DNA from: Bacillota bacterium
GTDB taxonomy: Bacteria; Bacillota; Clostridia; Lachnospirales; Lachnospiraceae
Direction of reading: 5' to 3'
DNA: 10,617 nucleotides
NCBI GenBank assembly: GCA_023414985.1
Contig: JAEZLY010000017.1
Coordinates: 1-10,617, forward strand
The first letter of the stretch is position 1. Every line of letters starts with the position of its first letter. Position numbers and translations under genes: made by a program. Below are positions 1 through 6,189 of this stretch, in pieces. The notes under the pieces were generated by a model. That model was not told the DNA's origin. It saw only the letters and a list, made by a program, of their open reading frames with translations, and made no database searches.

Positions 1-361
1 TACTTGCAATGGATGCCTTCGCTTGACTAATAGCGGAGGAATATCCGACAACTGCCATAGGAAGACATGCTGCAAAATATAACATTCCCTTTGCTAAAGA
101 CAGATTGCTTGCACCACCGAAGATACCGATCTGTGACAGAGTAATGAAGGCAATCAGCAAACCATAAATACCCTGTGTACCGGGTAACAGCTGAAGAATA
201 AGGACCTTACCGAATTTGGAAGGGTCTTCCGTCACAACTCCTGCACCGGTTACACCTGCCATACCTACACCTTTTGCAGAACCTGCACCCGCACATAAGG
301 CAGATGCCGCTGCTCCCAATAATGCAAAAACAATACCAAAATCATTCCAATTAATTCCCAT
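1..361 (-). CDS. ntpK: V-type ATPase subunit K (c-ring proteolipid), Na+-type, partial (C-terminus off window)
   Basis: Rotor-ring subunit that carries ions across the membrane in a V/A-type ATPase. The first 120 codons are visible; E. hirae NtpK is about 156 residues, so the last quarter, with the ion-carrying Glu, lies off the left edge. The visible part is a classic hairpin: a small-residue helix at about 10-37 (GAGSAKGVGMAG), a polar loop around TEDPSKFGK, a second helix at about 53-78 with LLPGTQGIYG, and the third helix from about 92. By alignment from memory with NtpK, L59, T62, Q63 and Q113 match the Na+ ligands L61, T64, Q65 and Q110. Hairpin 1 therefore has Gln where duplicated c subunits can have Glu, as in the E. 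hirae pump. The ATG (359-361) sits one base after the stop of subunit I (TAA-G-ATG), with AAGGAGAG at 370-377 inside the end of that gene, so translation is probably coupled. Family assignment is firm; Na+ use is inferred from the ligands. Confidence 0.93.
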   Translation of the reverse strand, partial: MGINWNDFGIVFALLGAAASALCAGAGSAKGVGMAGVTGAGVVTEDPSKFGKVLILQLLPGTQGIYGLLIAFITLSQIGIFGGASNLSLAKGMLYFAACLPMAVVGYSSAISQAKASIAS

Positions 362-362
362 C

Positions 363-2375
363 TTATTTACTCTCCTTAACTTTGTAATATTTTGTTTTCA
401 TATGAAAGGGGTCAAATGCACGTCCTCCGCCCCCATAGAACTTTCCGAAAAACTCAACATACTGCAATCTGTTCGTATGAACATAGGCTCCTAAGATATT
501 GATGGCAAAATTGATGGCATGTCCGAGAAGAAGGATAACGATCATGATAATGACACCAACCACTCCATTTGCAGCCATACCTGCCATCTTATTAATTACG
601 GAGGCAATAACGCCGGAGGCGAGTCCCAGAGCCAGCAATCGGGAATAGGATAATACATCGCTTAAATATCCGGTAATACCGTATAATGCATATGCTCCTT
701 TTAAAAAGCGTTTGATAGGATTTCGTGATTCTCTTCCGTTCGTTAATATGATGACAACCGAAGACAATACAGCAATAACCGCGGATGCTGTAACCAATCC
801 CTTAGGAAGAACAAAGGTTAATCCCAGAATATTCTTGATCATATCGAGGGAAACCAATAATAAGGTACTGCTTACCACTAACATAAACCAGGATAAGGCA
901 TCATATACGATTGCCAGATAATCCTTCTGCTTTATCAATTGATAGATTTTAATACTTAAGCCTGTTAATATGTGGATAATTCCCAAAATCATGGAAAAGC
1001 TTAACATCTGCATCGGCCTGTTCACGGGAATAAACCATAACGCGGGAATAACAGGCAGTTCGGTAACTCCAAAGAATTTAGAGCCGATGACGTCAAAGAT
1101 ATCACCGAAATAACTTCCGAACATGATTCCCCAGAACGTTGTAGAAATTCCGCAGAACAGAAACATTTTAAGGAAATTCTTTGTAAACTGCTCCATTGAA
1201 TTTTTGCCCTTGATCAGACAATAGGAGCAGGCAATTATCATCAGGGCACCATATCCTACGTCGGCAAGCATGATACCGAACAGAAAATAATAGAACAAAG
1301 CCATGATAAATGTAGGATCAGTTTCTCCCTTTCCGGGAAGGCTGAAACCTTCAACCACCCATTCCAGGGGTTCTGCAAACCCATTATTCTTCAGGAGTAC
1401 AGGCACGTCCTCGTCTTCCTTGACATCCTCCAGCTCTATTGCCGCTTCAAAACGATCCGACAACTCTTTTTCAAGATTCTCTGATTGGTTTTTTGCTATA
1501 TAGCCTGTGATAAGGAATACATTTTTTGATTGAAGGAGCTTACCGATTACCTCATATTTATCAAATCTCATCCTGTCATAATCCTGCAGGAAAAGAAGCT
1601 CCTCCCTTACCACTGCTAATTCTTTGATTTCAAGCTCTGCCTTTTCTATCGCTGTTCTGGTTTGGCTGATTGTTAATTCAAACTCCTTCAGCTGCTCAGT
1701 GGGAGCTTTATCACTTGAAACACTCGGATAGGAAAACTCCATAGACCTTAAAACTTCAAATACACTTTCTGCATTCTTTTTCGTACATAGTACAAAGATA
1801 CAGGTCTGCTCCTTTGTAGCGCTGATAATATCCACATTAACCGGCATATAATCTGCTAACTTTTCATAAATTGACTCTAAAGCAACAGTCTTTGGCAATG
1901 TACCAATAAAGCTTTTGGTAAAGGCCGTTTGTGAAAACTGCAAGGGTATATCTAAAGATGTCCAGGGCTTAAGCATTTCGGACTGTACCTCAAGTCTTTG
2001 AATTTCAGCCCTGCACTCAGCAATTTCTTTATTTAAGGCAATAATCCGGTTTGCCTTACGTACCGTTGGCTCATGTTTTTCTTTAAAGGCATCATATTCC
2101 TCGCTGGATACAACCTTTCTGCCGTTAAGCATAGAAAGTAAAGGCTTTTCCACCGGAGCATATTTATCTAAAATTTCCGATGCATCCTTACAGATATTGA
2201 TGCTCTTTTCAAAATTCGTTTTTGCATAAGAGGTATCGGTTTTATGAAAAATATCGTCTTCCTGCAAGTTATCGCTGATTTCCACAACACCCCGGCGCTG
2301 AAGCATTTCCAGCAACGGTTTTCGGTCTTTTTTTAGTGCATAAATATATATTCGCTGCATTTGCAGCATCGCCAT
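363..2375 (-). CDS. ntpI: V-type ATPase subunit I (a subunit, membrane stator)
   Basis: Membrane stator subunit that forms the two ion half-channels against the K ring and anchors the peripheral stalk; 670 residues, normal for the family (about 600-700). Residues 1-350 are the cytoplasmic arm, with coiled-coil stretches near 105-135 and 230-265. The membrane domain starts at PTFIMALFYYFLFGIMLADV (from residue 354) and runs as a series of hydrophobic helices. Two conserved arginines are visible: R579 in LSYSRLLALGLA and R636 in HTNRLQYVEFF. Their spacing (57) is close to the essential pair R563/R622 of the Thermus a subunit. The start is the first of three in-frame ATGs (codons 1, 3, 6), chosen because AGGAGGTG lies at 2384-2391 with 8-nt spacing. 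It lies 40 nt after the small stalk gene and ends one base before ntpK. It is much diverged from the second subunit I in this window, so it is not a recent duplicate. Confidence 0.96.
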   Translation of the reverse strand: MAMLQMQRIYIYALKKDRKPLLEMLQRRGVVEISDNLQEDDIFHKTDTSYAKTNFEKSINICKDASEILDKYAPVEKPLLSMLNGRKVVSSEEYDAFKEKHEPTVRKANRIIALNKEIAECRAEIQRLEVQSEMLKPWTSLDIPLQFSQTAFTKSFIGTLPKTVALESIYEKLADYMPVNVDIISATKEQTCIFVLCTKKNAESVFEVLRSMEFSYPSVSSDKAPTEQLKEFELTISQTRTAIEKAELEIKELAVVREELLFLQDYDRMRFDKYEVIGKLLQSKNVFLITGYIAKNQSENLEKELSDRFEAAIELEDVKEDEDVPVLLKNNGFAEPLEWVVEGFSLPGKGETDPTFIMALFYYFLFGIMLADVGYGALMIIACSYCLIKGKNSMEQFTKNFLKMFLFCGISTTFWGIMFGSYFGDIFDVIGSKFFGVTELPVIPALWFIPVNRPMQMLSFSMILGIIHILTGLSIKIYQLIKQKDYLAIVYDALSWFMLVVSSTLLLVSLDMIKNILGLTFVLPKGLVTASAVIAVLSSVVIILTNGRESRNPIKRFLKGAYALYGITGYLSDVLSYSRLLALGLASGVIASVINKMAGMAANGVVGVIIMIVILLLGHAINFAINILGAYVHTNRLQYVEFFGKFYGGGGRAFDPFHMKTKYYKVKESK

Positions 2376-2415
2376 TATGAATACACCTCCTTTTTGATGT
2401 AAACTTTCTGTTTAT

Positions 2416-2724
2416 TTATATAATATTAGATAAAACAAGGTTTATGGCTGTTTCTTCTTTACCATTGGCCATCTCCCTCAATAGCTTTACTTCTGTTTCT
2501 GCCTTCTGCCTTGCTGCCTCCAGTAACTCTCTTCCTTTCTGCTCAGCTTGAGCAATACTTTTTTCATTCTTGACCTGAGTCTGTTTGGTTAACTCTTCCA
2601 GCAGTCTCTTCGCTTCCTGCTGAGCTTCCGCTATGATCTCCTCCTTTTTCCGAATTGCTTCCTTTTCCATGTCCGCAGCATTCATCTCCGCCTGGCGAAC
2701 AGCTTGTACAGCTTCCTTTGCCAT
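2416..2724 (-). CDS. V-type ATPase peripheral stalk subunit H/G (NtpF-like)
   Basis: Small coiled-coil protein expected to pair with subunit E to form the peripheral stalk that holds the catalytic head against the membrane stator. It has 102 residues, and almost all of it is one charged helix rich in Glu, Lys, Ala and Gln (for example EAIRKKEEIIAEAQQEAKR), typical of the 100-110 residue G/H stalk subunits. There is no membrane segment. The frame is open back to an ATG at 2757, but the start is placed at 2722-2724 because GGAGGTGAG (2728-2736) precedes it with correct spacing. The upstream ATG has no ribosome binding site and would fall only a few bases from the predicted transcript start. It is the first gene of the minus-strand operon, followed by ntpI 40 nt on. 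The position (first, just before I) matches ntpF of E. hirae. Coiled coils give weak homology, so the call rests on length, composition and position. Confidence 0.85.
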   Translation of the reverse strand: MAKEAVQAVRQAEMNAADMEKEAIRKKEEIIAEAQQEAKRLLEELTKQTQVKNEKSIAQAEQKGRELLEAARQKAETEVKLLREMANGKEETAINLVLSNII

Positions 2725-2727
2725 TAA

Positions 2728-2736
2728 CTCACCTCC
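2728..2736 (-). promoter_or_regulatory. Ribosome binding site fixing the start of the left stalk gene
   Basis: Reads GGAGGTGAG on the minus strand, ending 3 nt before the ATG at 2724. It is one of the strongest Shine-Dalgarno sequences in the window and argues for the 102-codon start over the upstream in-frame ATG at 2757. Confidence 0.85.
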
Positions 2737-2737
2737 A

Positions 2738-2942
2738 GAAGATTGATCAATGTACATAATATAACATTACTATTATACTTGAAAATGCAATAATATTCAA
2801 CAACCTAGTACATTTTGAATTTATTTCTTGTGGATATTGTCTATAATTTTTCAATAATTGATACTTTTATTTATTAATTCAAGAAAATCTTATCTAAAAA
2901 GTTGTATTACCAGAACAAAGTGTCAATTTCTAGAAACGGGCA
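2738..2942. other. AT-rich upstream region of the left V-ATPase operon
   Basis: Non-coding stretch between the left operon and the palindrome/ORF region. It holds the leftward promoter (2772-2800). About 50 bp upstream of that promoter is TCAATAATTGA (2851-2861), an 11-nt near-palindrome that could be a regulator site but is short enough to occur by chance in AT-rich DNA. A plus-strand TATAAT (2842-2847) lacks a convincing -35. Nothing else is recognised. Confidence 0.5.
2772..2800 (-). promoter_or_regulatory. Sigma-A promoter of the left (minus-strand) V-ATPase operon
   Basis: On the minus strand: -35 TTGAAT (2795-2800), a 17-bp spacer, and a perfect -10 TATAAT (2772-2777). Transcription would start near 2765, giving a leader of about 40 nt that carries the GGAGGTGAG ribosome binding site. 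This is the best consensus promoter in the window and marks the stalk gene as the first gene of its operon. Confidence 0.8.
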
Positions 2943-3125
2943 CTAAAAAAACTTCCTGCCGCAGTCTAAAATCATACTGATATCAGTGATGATCTTAAAC
3001 CGAAGCAGGAAGTTTTTCTCAGACAATAGTTTGGCTGCGAACAACCGATGTCCAATCTTATCGTTTACTCCTTCTCCCTCTAATTCATAAACGAAAGCAT
3101 TGTCTTTTTCCGTGAATGTCTTCAT
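2943..3125 (-). CDS. Doubtful small ORF, 60 aa, unknown function
   Basis: I do not recognise this reading frame. The first 37 residues (MKTFTEKDNAFVYELEGEGV onwards) are charged and protein-like; the last part (FKIITDISMILDCGRKFF) is encoded by the large palindrome at 2947-3017 and ends exactly at its edge. Start signals are poor: AGGA is almost against the ATG, and AAGAAGG is about 14 nt away. It lies 93 nt after the lacI stop on the same strand, so it could be read from the lacI transcript. Possibilities are a genuine small protein, a remnant of a larger gene disrupted by the palindrome, or a chance frame. No membrane segment, signal peptide or known motif is visible. Confidence 0.3.
   Translation of the reverse strand: MKTFTEKDNAFVYELEGEGVNDKIGHRLFAAKLLSEKNFLLRFKIITDISMILDCGRKFF
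2947..3017. terminator. Long imperfect palindrome, likely bidirectional terminator-type hairpin
   Basis: The outer arms are a perfect 13-bp inverted repeat: AAAAACTTCCTGC (2947-2959) and GCAGGAAGTTTTT (3005-3017). The centre is a perfect 12-nt palindrome ACTGATATCAGT (2976-2987), flanked by ATCAT/ATGAT. With one bulged G at 2988 I count about 30 paired positions out of 35 along the whole 71 bp. Each strand ends in a T tract (TTTTT on plus; seven T on minus counting 2945-2946), so it could terminate transcription from lacI leftwards and any transcript rightwards. It is longer and more fully paired than a usual intrinsic terminator, so a small mobile hairpin element (MITE-like) is the main alternative. 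No clear target-site duplication was seen. Confidence 0.6.
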
Positions 3126-3218
3126 TCCTATCAGTTAAGCCTTCTTCTATATTTATAAAATACTCCCCAGCATCTCTAAATGAATTGAAAGACTTAATAA
3201 TAGGAACGTTTGCGATTA

Positions 3219-4238
3219 CTATGACCTGGTTTTTAAGTTGTATACAGATTCTCCGGGCAGTACCTTTCCCTCAATAACCACTCTTTCAATAATTGATGCC
3301 TTCGGATTCTCGATCAGCGCAATCAATTTCTCAGCGGCGCGTCTCCCCAGAGCGCCGGTGTCCTGCTTTACAGTGGTAATCTTCGGGTCCAATACCTGTG
3401 ACAGCGTTATTCCGTCATATCCCGCTATGGAGACATCTTCCGGAATACGTAGCCCTCTTTCCTTAATAGCATTGATTCCCCCGATGCAGGAAAAATCATC
3501 GGGAAAAATGATACAGGTAGGGCGGTCCTTCAGCTCCAGAAGCTCCCTTGTCAGCCTTGCCGTTGTATCAGGATCATGATAGATACCGCTTTTTACATAA
3601 TCATCGGAAACTTCAATTCCGAGTTCTCCCAGAGTCCGATAAAAGCTCCCCACTCGATTCTGGGTTACGGAAGAATCCGCTCCATGGATGTATGCTATTT
3701 TTCTATGCCCCATGTCATGAATATAGGCAATCAAATCCTTGATTCCCTTTGCGTTATCTGACATGATGGCGGTGCGGTTGTCAAAAACATGATCGATCGT
3801 GACGACAGGAAGCTCTCCGCGAATAAGCTCGGAAACCTGAGGATCAGTAAAATCGATACAGGCAATCACTACTCCGTCTACCCCTCGGTATTTGCTGTGT
3901 TCATAATAGGACATATTCTTTTGTCCCGTATGCTTACTGATGAAAGTTATATCATAACCGTTTCTTTCCGCTTCTACCTTAAAGCTGTCCAATACATTGG
4001 CAAAATATTCATGGGTTAAGCCGCTTTGTGCCTCGTCCACAAATAATACACCAAGGTTATAAGTACGGTGAGTCTTTAAGGCTCTTGCGGAGGAGTTCGG
4101 GAAGTAGCCCATTTCTTTCGCAATTCTTCTGACATTTTCTTTGGTAGTCTCTGCAATATCACTATGATCATTGAGTGATTTACTTACAGTCGCTACCGAA
4201 ACTCTGCATTTTTCTGCCACGTCTCTGATTGATACCAT
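3219..4238 (-). CDS. LacI/GalR-family transcriptional regulator
   Basis: DNA-binding regulator of the LacI/GalR family, 339 residues, the usual length. Residues 1-50 are the helix-turn-helix (MVSIRDVAEKCRVSVATVSK, then SLNDHSDIAETTKE and MGYFPNSSARALKT, the hinge helix). From about residue 60 follows the periplasmic-binding-protein-like sensor domain, with family blocks such as GVDGVVIACIDF, MGHRKIAYIHG, RPTCIIFPDDFSCIGG and PEDVSIAGYDGITLSQ. The frame is open 31 codons further upstream, but ATG 4236-4238 is preceded by GAGGAG (4244-4249), and family members start just before the (V/A)TI-x-DVA motif, so this start is preferred. The effector is normally a sugar or nucleoside; nothing here tells which. 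It is encoded between two V-ATPase operons, convergent with neither, and shares a divergent control region with the right operon. That context suggests a role in controlling it, which is inference. Confidence 0.95.
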   Translation of the reverse strand: MVSIRDVAEKCRVSVATVSKSLNDHSDIAETTKENVRRIAKEMGYFPNSSARALKTHRTYNLGVLFVDEAQSGLTHEYFANVLDSFKVEAERNGYDITFISKHTGQKNMSYYEHSKYRGVDGVVIACIDFTDPQVSELIRGELPVVTIDHVFDNRTAIMSDNAKGIKDLIAYIHDMGHRKIAYIHGADSSVTQNRVGSFYRTLGELGIEVSDDYVKSGIYHDPDTTARLTRELLELKDRPTCIIFPDDFSCIGGINAIKERGLRIPEDVSIAGYDGITLSQVLDPKITTVKQDTGALGRRAAEKLIALIENPKASIIERVVIEGKVLPGESVYNLKTRS

Positions 4239-4243
4239 ATAAG

Positions 4244-4249
4244 CTCCTC
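4244..4249 (-). promoter_or_regulatory. Ribosome binding site fixing the lacI-family start
   Basis: GAGGAG on the minus strand, 5 nt before the ATG at 4238. It decides between the 339-codon start and a 370-codon frame whose own ATG (4331) has no good ribosome binding site. Confidence 0.75.
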
Positions 4250-4274
4250 GTAAAGTATTTCTGTATTTATGCCG

Positions 4275-4288
4275 CTTAATCGTTTTCT
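4275..4288. promoter_or_regulatory. LacI-type operator candidate, copy 1
   Basis: CTTAATCGTTTTCT, 37 nt upstream of the regulator's ATG, in its predicted leader. It differs from copy 3 at one position. An A/T-rich half-site around a central CG is the usual style of LacI-family operators, and the location fits self-regulation. Binding is inferred. Confidence 0.4.
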
Positions 4289-4446
4289 GAAATGCATTTT
4301 CGGCATTTTGACTATTATTAACTGGTTTCAAATGGTCTTATCCAGTATATTGCTGAATTAAATATAGCAAATTGAGCTTATTTTATGTTTTTCTCAGACA
4401 AATTATTATTTTTTCTGAATACTAAACCTTTATCAACAATCATTAT

Positions 4447-4460
4447 CTTAAACCTTTTCT
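4447..4460. promoter_or_regulatory. LacI-type operator candidate, copy 2
   Basis: CTTAAACCTTTTCT, one mismatch from copy 3, but the central CG is CC, which weakens symmetry. A poorer relative, CTAAACCTTTATCA, lies 25 bp upstream at 4422-4435. The spacing to copy 3 is 56 bp. Confidence 0.3.
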
Positions 4461-4502
4461 AATGTTTTTGCAAGTATTTTTTTCATTTCAACTATTTATT
4501 TA

Positions 4503-4516
4503 CTTAAACGTTTTCT
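4503..4516. promoter_or_regulatory. LacI-type operator candidate, copy 3
   Basis: CTTAAACGTTTTCT, containing the perfect 8-bp palindrome AAACGTTT with a central CG, the most LacI-operator-like of the three. It overlaps the -35/spacer of one candidate promoter for the right V-ATPase operon, a position that would allow repression. Confidence 0.45.
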
Positions 4517-4633
4517 ACGATTACGTATAAAAATTCAACAATTATTTAATAGTTTTTTTATGAAATTGTACGAATTCGCTATTGCATTTAAAAAAAAACG
4601 ATGTATGATAATGCTATATCAATTGTCGATTGT

Positions 4634-4641
4634 TAGGAGGT
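4634..4641 (+). promoter_or_regulatory. Ribosome binding site fixing the start of the right stalk gene
   Basis: TAGGAGGT, 5-6 nt before the ATG at 4647. It selects the 103-codon start over the frame's earlier ATGs from 4560, none of which has a comparable site. An ATG at 4642 is out of frame. Confidence 0.85.
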
Positions 4642-4646
4642 ATGGA

Positions 4647-4958
4647 ATGGAAAAGGTCATTAGTTTATTGTTTGATATAGAGAGAAAAGCTAATCAGATA
4701 ATAGAGCGGGCGAACATTGAAAAGAATGAATTGTTTGAAGAAAACGAAAAGGCAATTAAGGCTATGGAAGCCGAGATCGCGGATGAAAACAACGGTAAAA
4801 TCAATGTACTTGTGGCCCAGGCCGATAAAGAAATCGAACAGGAAAAGCAGCAATTAATTCAAAACAGCGAGAAACAGCTGAGTGATCTGGAGGATAATTA
4901 TCGCAAAAACCACGACAACTTAGTAAATAAAGTATTTCAAAGTATAATTCAGTTATAA
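4647..4958 (+). CDS. V-type ATPase peripheral stalk subunit H/G
   Basis: First gene of the right V-ATPase operon, 103 residues. It is a highly charged, helix-forming protein from MEKVISLLFDIERKANQ to the C-terminus, with heptad-like spacing of Leu/Ile/Ala and many Glu/Lys, and no membrane segment. Length, coiled-coil character and place at the head of a V-ATPase operon fit the G/H stalk subunit that pairs with subunit E. It shows little obvious sequence match to the stalk gene of the left operon, as expected for fast-evolving coiled coils or for two separately inherited ATPases. The start is set by TAGGAGGT at 4634-4641. A gap of 175 nt separates it from the next gene, unusually large for this operon. 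The exact family name rests on context more than on motifs. Confidence 0.8.
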   Translation: MEKVISLLFDIERKANQIIERANIEKNELFEENEKAIKAMEAEIADENNGKINVLVAQADKEIEQEKQQLIQNSEKQLSDLEDNYRKNHDNLVNKVFQSIIQL

Positions 4959-5084
4959 CCTTTTATTATTAGATCATAAATATATGACTGTTCTATCATT
5001 ATATTTATAAGAAGTTTCTAATACTATATTTATTACTGCCGCTCTCGTAGCACGGTATAAAGAAGGTAAAACTCTTAAAGTATG

Positions 5085-5101
5085 TACCATATCGTTTGGT
5101 A
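5085..5101. promoter_or_regulatory. Small inverted repeat before subunit C
   Basis: TACCATATCGTTTGGTA has 5-bp arms TACCA/TGGTA around a 7-nt middle containing CG. It lies in the 175-nt gap between the stalk gene and subunit C, ending 32 nt before the ATG of subunit C. It could be a regulator site or a small RNA hairpin near the ribosome binding site; it could also be chance. No convincing promoter was found in this gap. Confidence 0.25.
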
Positions 5102-5133
5102 TAGACTTAATACAGGTTATAAGGAGGGTTCCT

Positions 5134-6171
5134 ATGGATTCTACTTTGTCATACAGCGGGATTAACACGAAAGTGAAAGCAATGCATCCCAAGCTGATCA
5201 GTCCGGATGACTATCAGAAAATTTCGAACATTGATGCTGTTCCCGACTTAATTGCTTTTTTAAAAAAGCATCCTGGTTATACTGAATTTTTTCAAAAATA
5301 CGACGAGCGCGAAATTCACCGTGGTGAAGCGGAACGCGTTCTGATTAACAGTCTTTATATGGATTATACAAAAATCTTCCGATTTGCGAATGATGAACAG
5401 CGGCTGGATTTACAGTTAGTTTTTTTCCGTTATGAAATCAATGTCCTTAAGACCTGCATCAGGTTAATTCATAATAAGGAAAATCCATATGATTTATCTG
5501 TATTTCAGCCCTTTTTTAGTAAGCATTCTCAAATCAATGTCACTGCACTGTCCTCATCCCGGTCTATGGATGAATATATTCAGAATTTAAAGGGAACCGA
5601 ATATTATACGCTGCTATCCAAACTGCATGCGAAGCCCGGATTGACCTCTTTTGATTATGAAATGACCTTAGATGTTTATTATTTCACAAAGTCGTGGAGG
5701 TTGAAGGACACCATATTGTCCAAAAACAGCCGAAAAGCGTTTACACAACGTATGGGTACCGAAATAGACTTACTGAATATCATGTGGATATATCGCTCTA
5801 AAATTATGTATGATATGAATGCCGCACAGATTTTTACCTATCTGATTCCCGTCAACTATAAGCTGACACCGGCACAGCTCTCCCGTCTTGTACAGGCGGT
5901 TACGATTGAAGAATTCATTAATAATCTAAGCAGTACCAGATACAGAAAATTCATTGAGTTCCTGAAAAACGGAACGATGGAGTATGAAGCCAACCGTATT
6001 ATTAATAAGATTTACTTGTCCAATATTACCAGATATCCCGCATCCATGACGACAGTAAATTATTATCTGTTCCTTAAGGATATGGAAATCGGCCGGTTAA
6101 CTTCTGCATTGGAATGTATCAGATACGGCCTGGAACAAAAGAAAAAACTGGATTACATTCTGCAAATATAG
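5134..6171 (+). CDS. atpC: V-type ATPase subunit C (d/AC39 type, rotor funnel)
   Basis: Soluble helical subunit that sits on top of the K ring and links it to the central shaft, passing torque between the membrane rotor and the catalytic head. It has 345 residues, the usual length for bacterial NtpC/AC39 proteins. It is all-helical in character, and family-like stretches include DYTKIFRFANDEQRLDLQLV and FFRYEINVLKTCIRLIHNKE near residues 80-115, with later repeats of the same style (WIYRSKIMYDM; NIMWI) fitting the threefold bundle. There is no membrane segment or signal peptide. The start at ATG 5134 follows AAGGAGG (5121-5127) at 6-nt spacing. Subunit I follows after 18 nt. In the E. hirae ntp operon the C gene comes after K and E; here it precedes I, one of the differences that sets this operon apart from the left one. 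Confidence 0.94.
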   Translation: MDSTLSYSGINTKVKAMHPKLISPDDYQKISNIDAVPDLIAFLKKHPGYTEFFQKYDEREIHRGEAERVLINSLYMDYTKIFRFANDEQRLDLQLVFFRYEINVLKTCIRLIHNKENPYDLSVFQPFFSKHSQINVTALSSSRSMDEYIQNLKGTEYYTLLSKLHAKPGLTSFDYEMTLDVYYFTKSWRLKDTILSKNSRKAFTQRMGTEIDLLNIMWIYRSKIMYDMNAAQIFTYLIPVNYKLTPAQLSRLVQAVTIEEFINNLSSTRYRKFIEFLKNGTMEYEANRIINKIYLSNITRYPASMTTVNYYLFLKDMEIGRLTSALECIRYGLEQKKKLDYILQI

Positions 6172-6189
6172 AACTGGAGGTGTGAATTA

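Larger units (their letters stand above)
4239..4646. promoter_or_regulatory. Divergent control region between the LacI-family gene and the right V-ATPase operon
   Basis: About 400 bp of very AT-rich non-coding DNA with T-runs. It holds three copies of a 14-nt LacI-operator-like motif (4275, 4447, 4503; listed separately). For the regulator, a weak minus-strand promoter candidate is TTGCTA (4365-4370), 15 bp, TATACT (4344-4349). For the ATPase operon there are two plus-strand candidates: TTAAAC (4504-4509)/TATAAA (4526-4531) with 16-bp spacing, overlapping the third operator copy, and TTGCAT (4582-4587)/TATGAT (4604-4609) with 16-bp spacing. None is close to consensus, so the start sites are unresolved. 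The frame open from 4560 has no ribosome binding site and is taken as non-coding up to 4646. Confidence 0.55.

Noticed and set aside
216..494. Plus-strand reading frame across the ntpK/ntpI junction
   Set aside because: It is antisense to two well-supported V-ATPase genes; its Ala/Pro-rich start is the mirror of the Gly/Ala-rich c helix.
2842..3018. Small RNA read rightwards from a plus-strand TATAAT (2842-2847) to the palindrome terminator
   Set aside because: No acceptable -35 at proper spacing was found, so there is not enough to call an RNA gene.
2849..3297. 14-nt repeat TTTCAATAATTGAT at 2849-2862 and 3284-3297
   Set aside because: AT-rich, and the second copy is inside the lacI-type coding sequence; best explained as chance.
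4239..4331. 31-residue N-terminal extension of the LacI-family protein
   Set aside because: The family starts just before the helix-turn-helix, GAGGAG precedes the inner ATG, and the extension overlaps a likely operator.
4560..4646. N-terminal extension of the right stalk subunit by 29 codons
   Set aside because: The frame is open, but there is no ribosome binding site near 4560, the extra residues do not look like a stalk protein, and TAGGAGGT directly precedes ATG 4647.
4974..5192. Minus-strand 72-codon frame overlapping the H-C gap and the start of subunit C
   Set aside because: No ribosome binding site or recognisable motif, and it overlaps a secure gene on the other strand.
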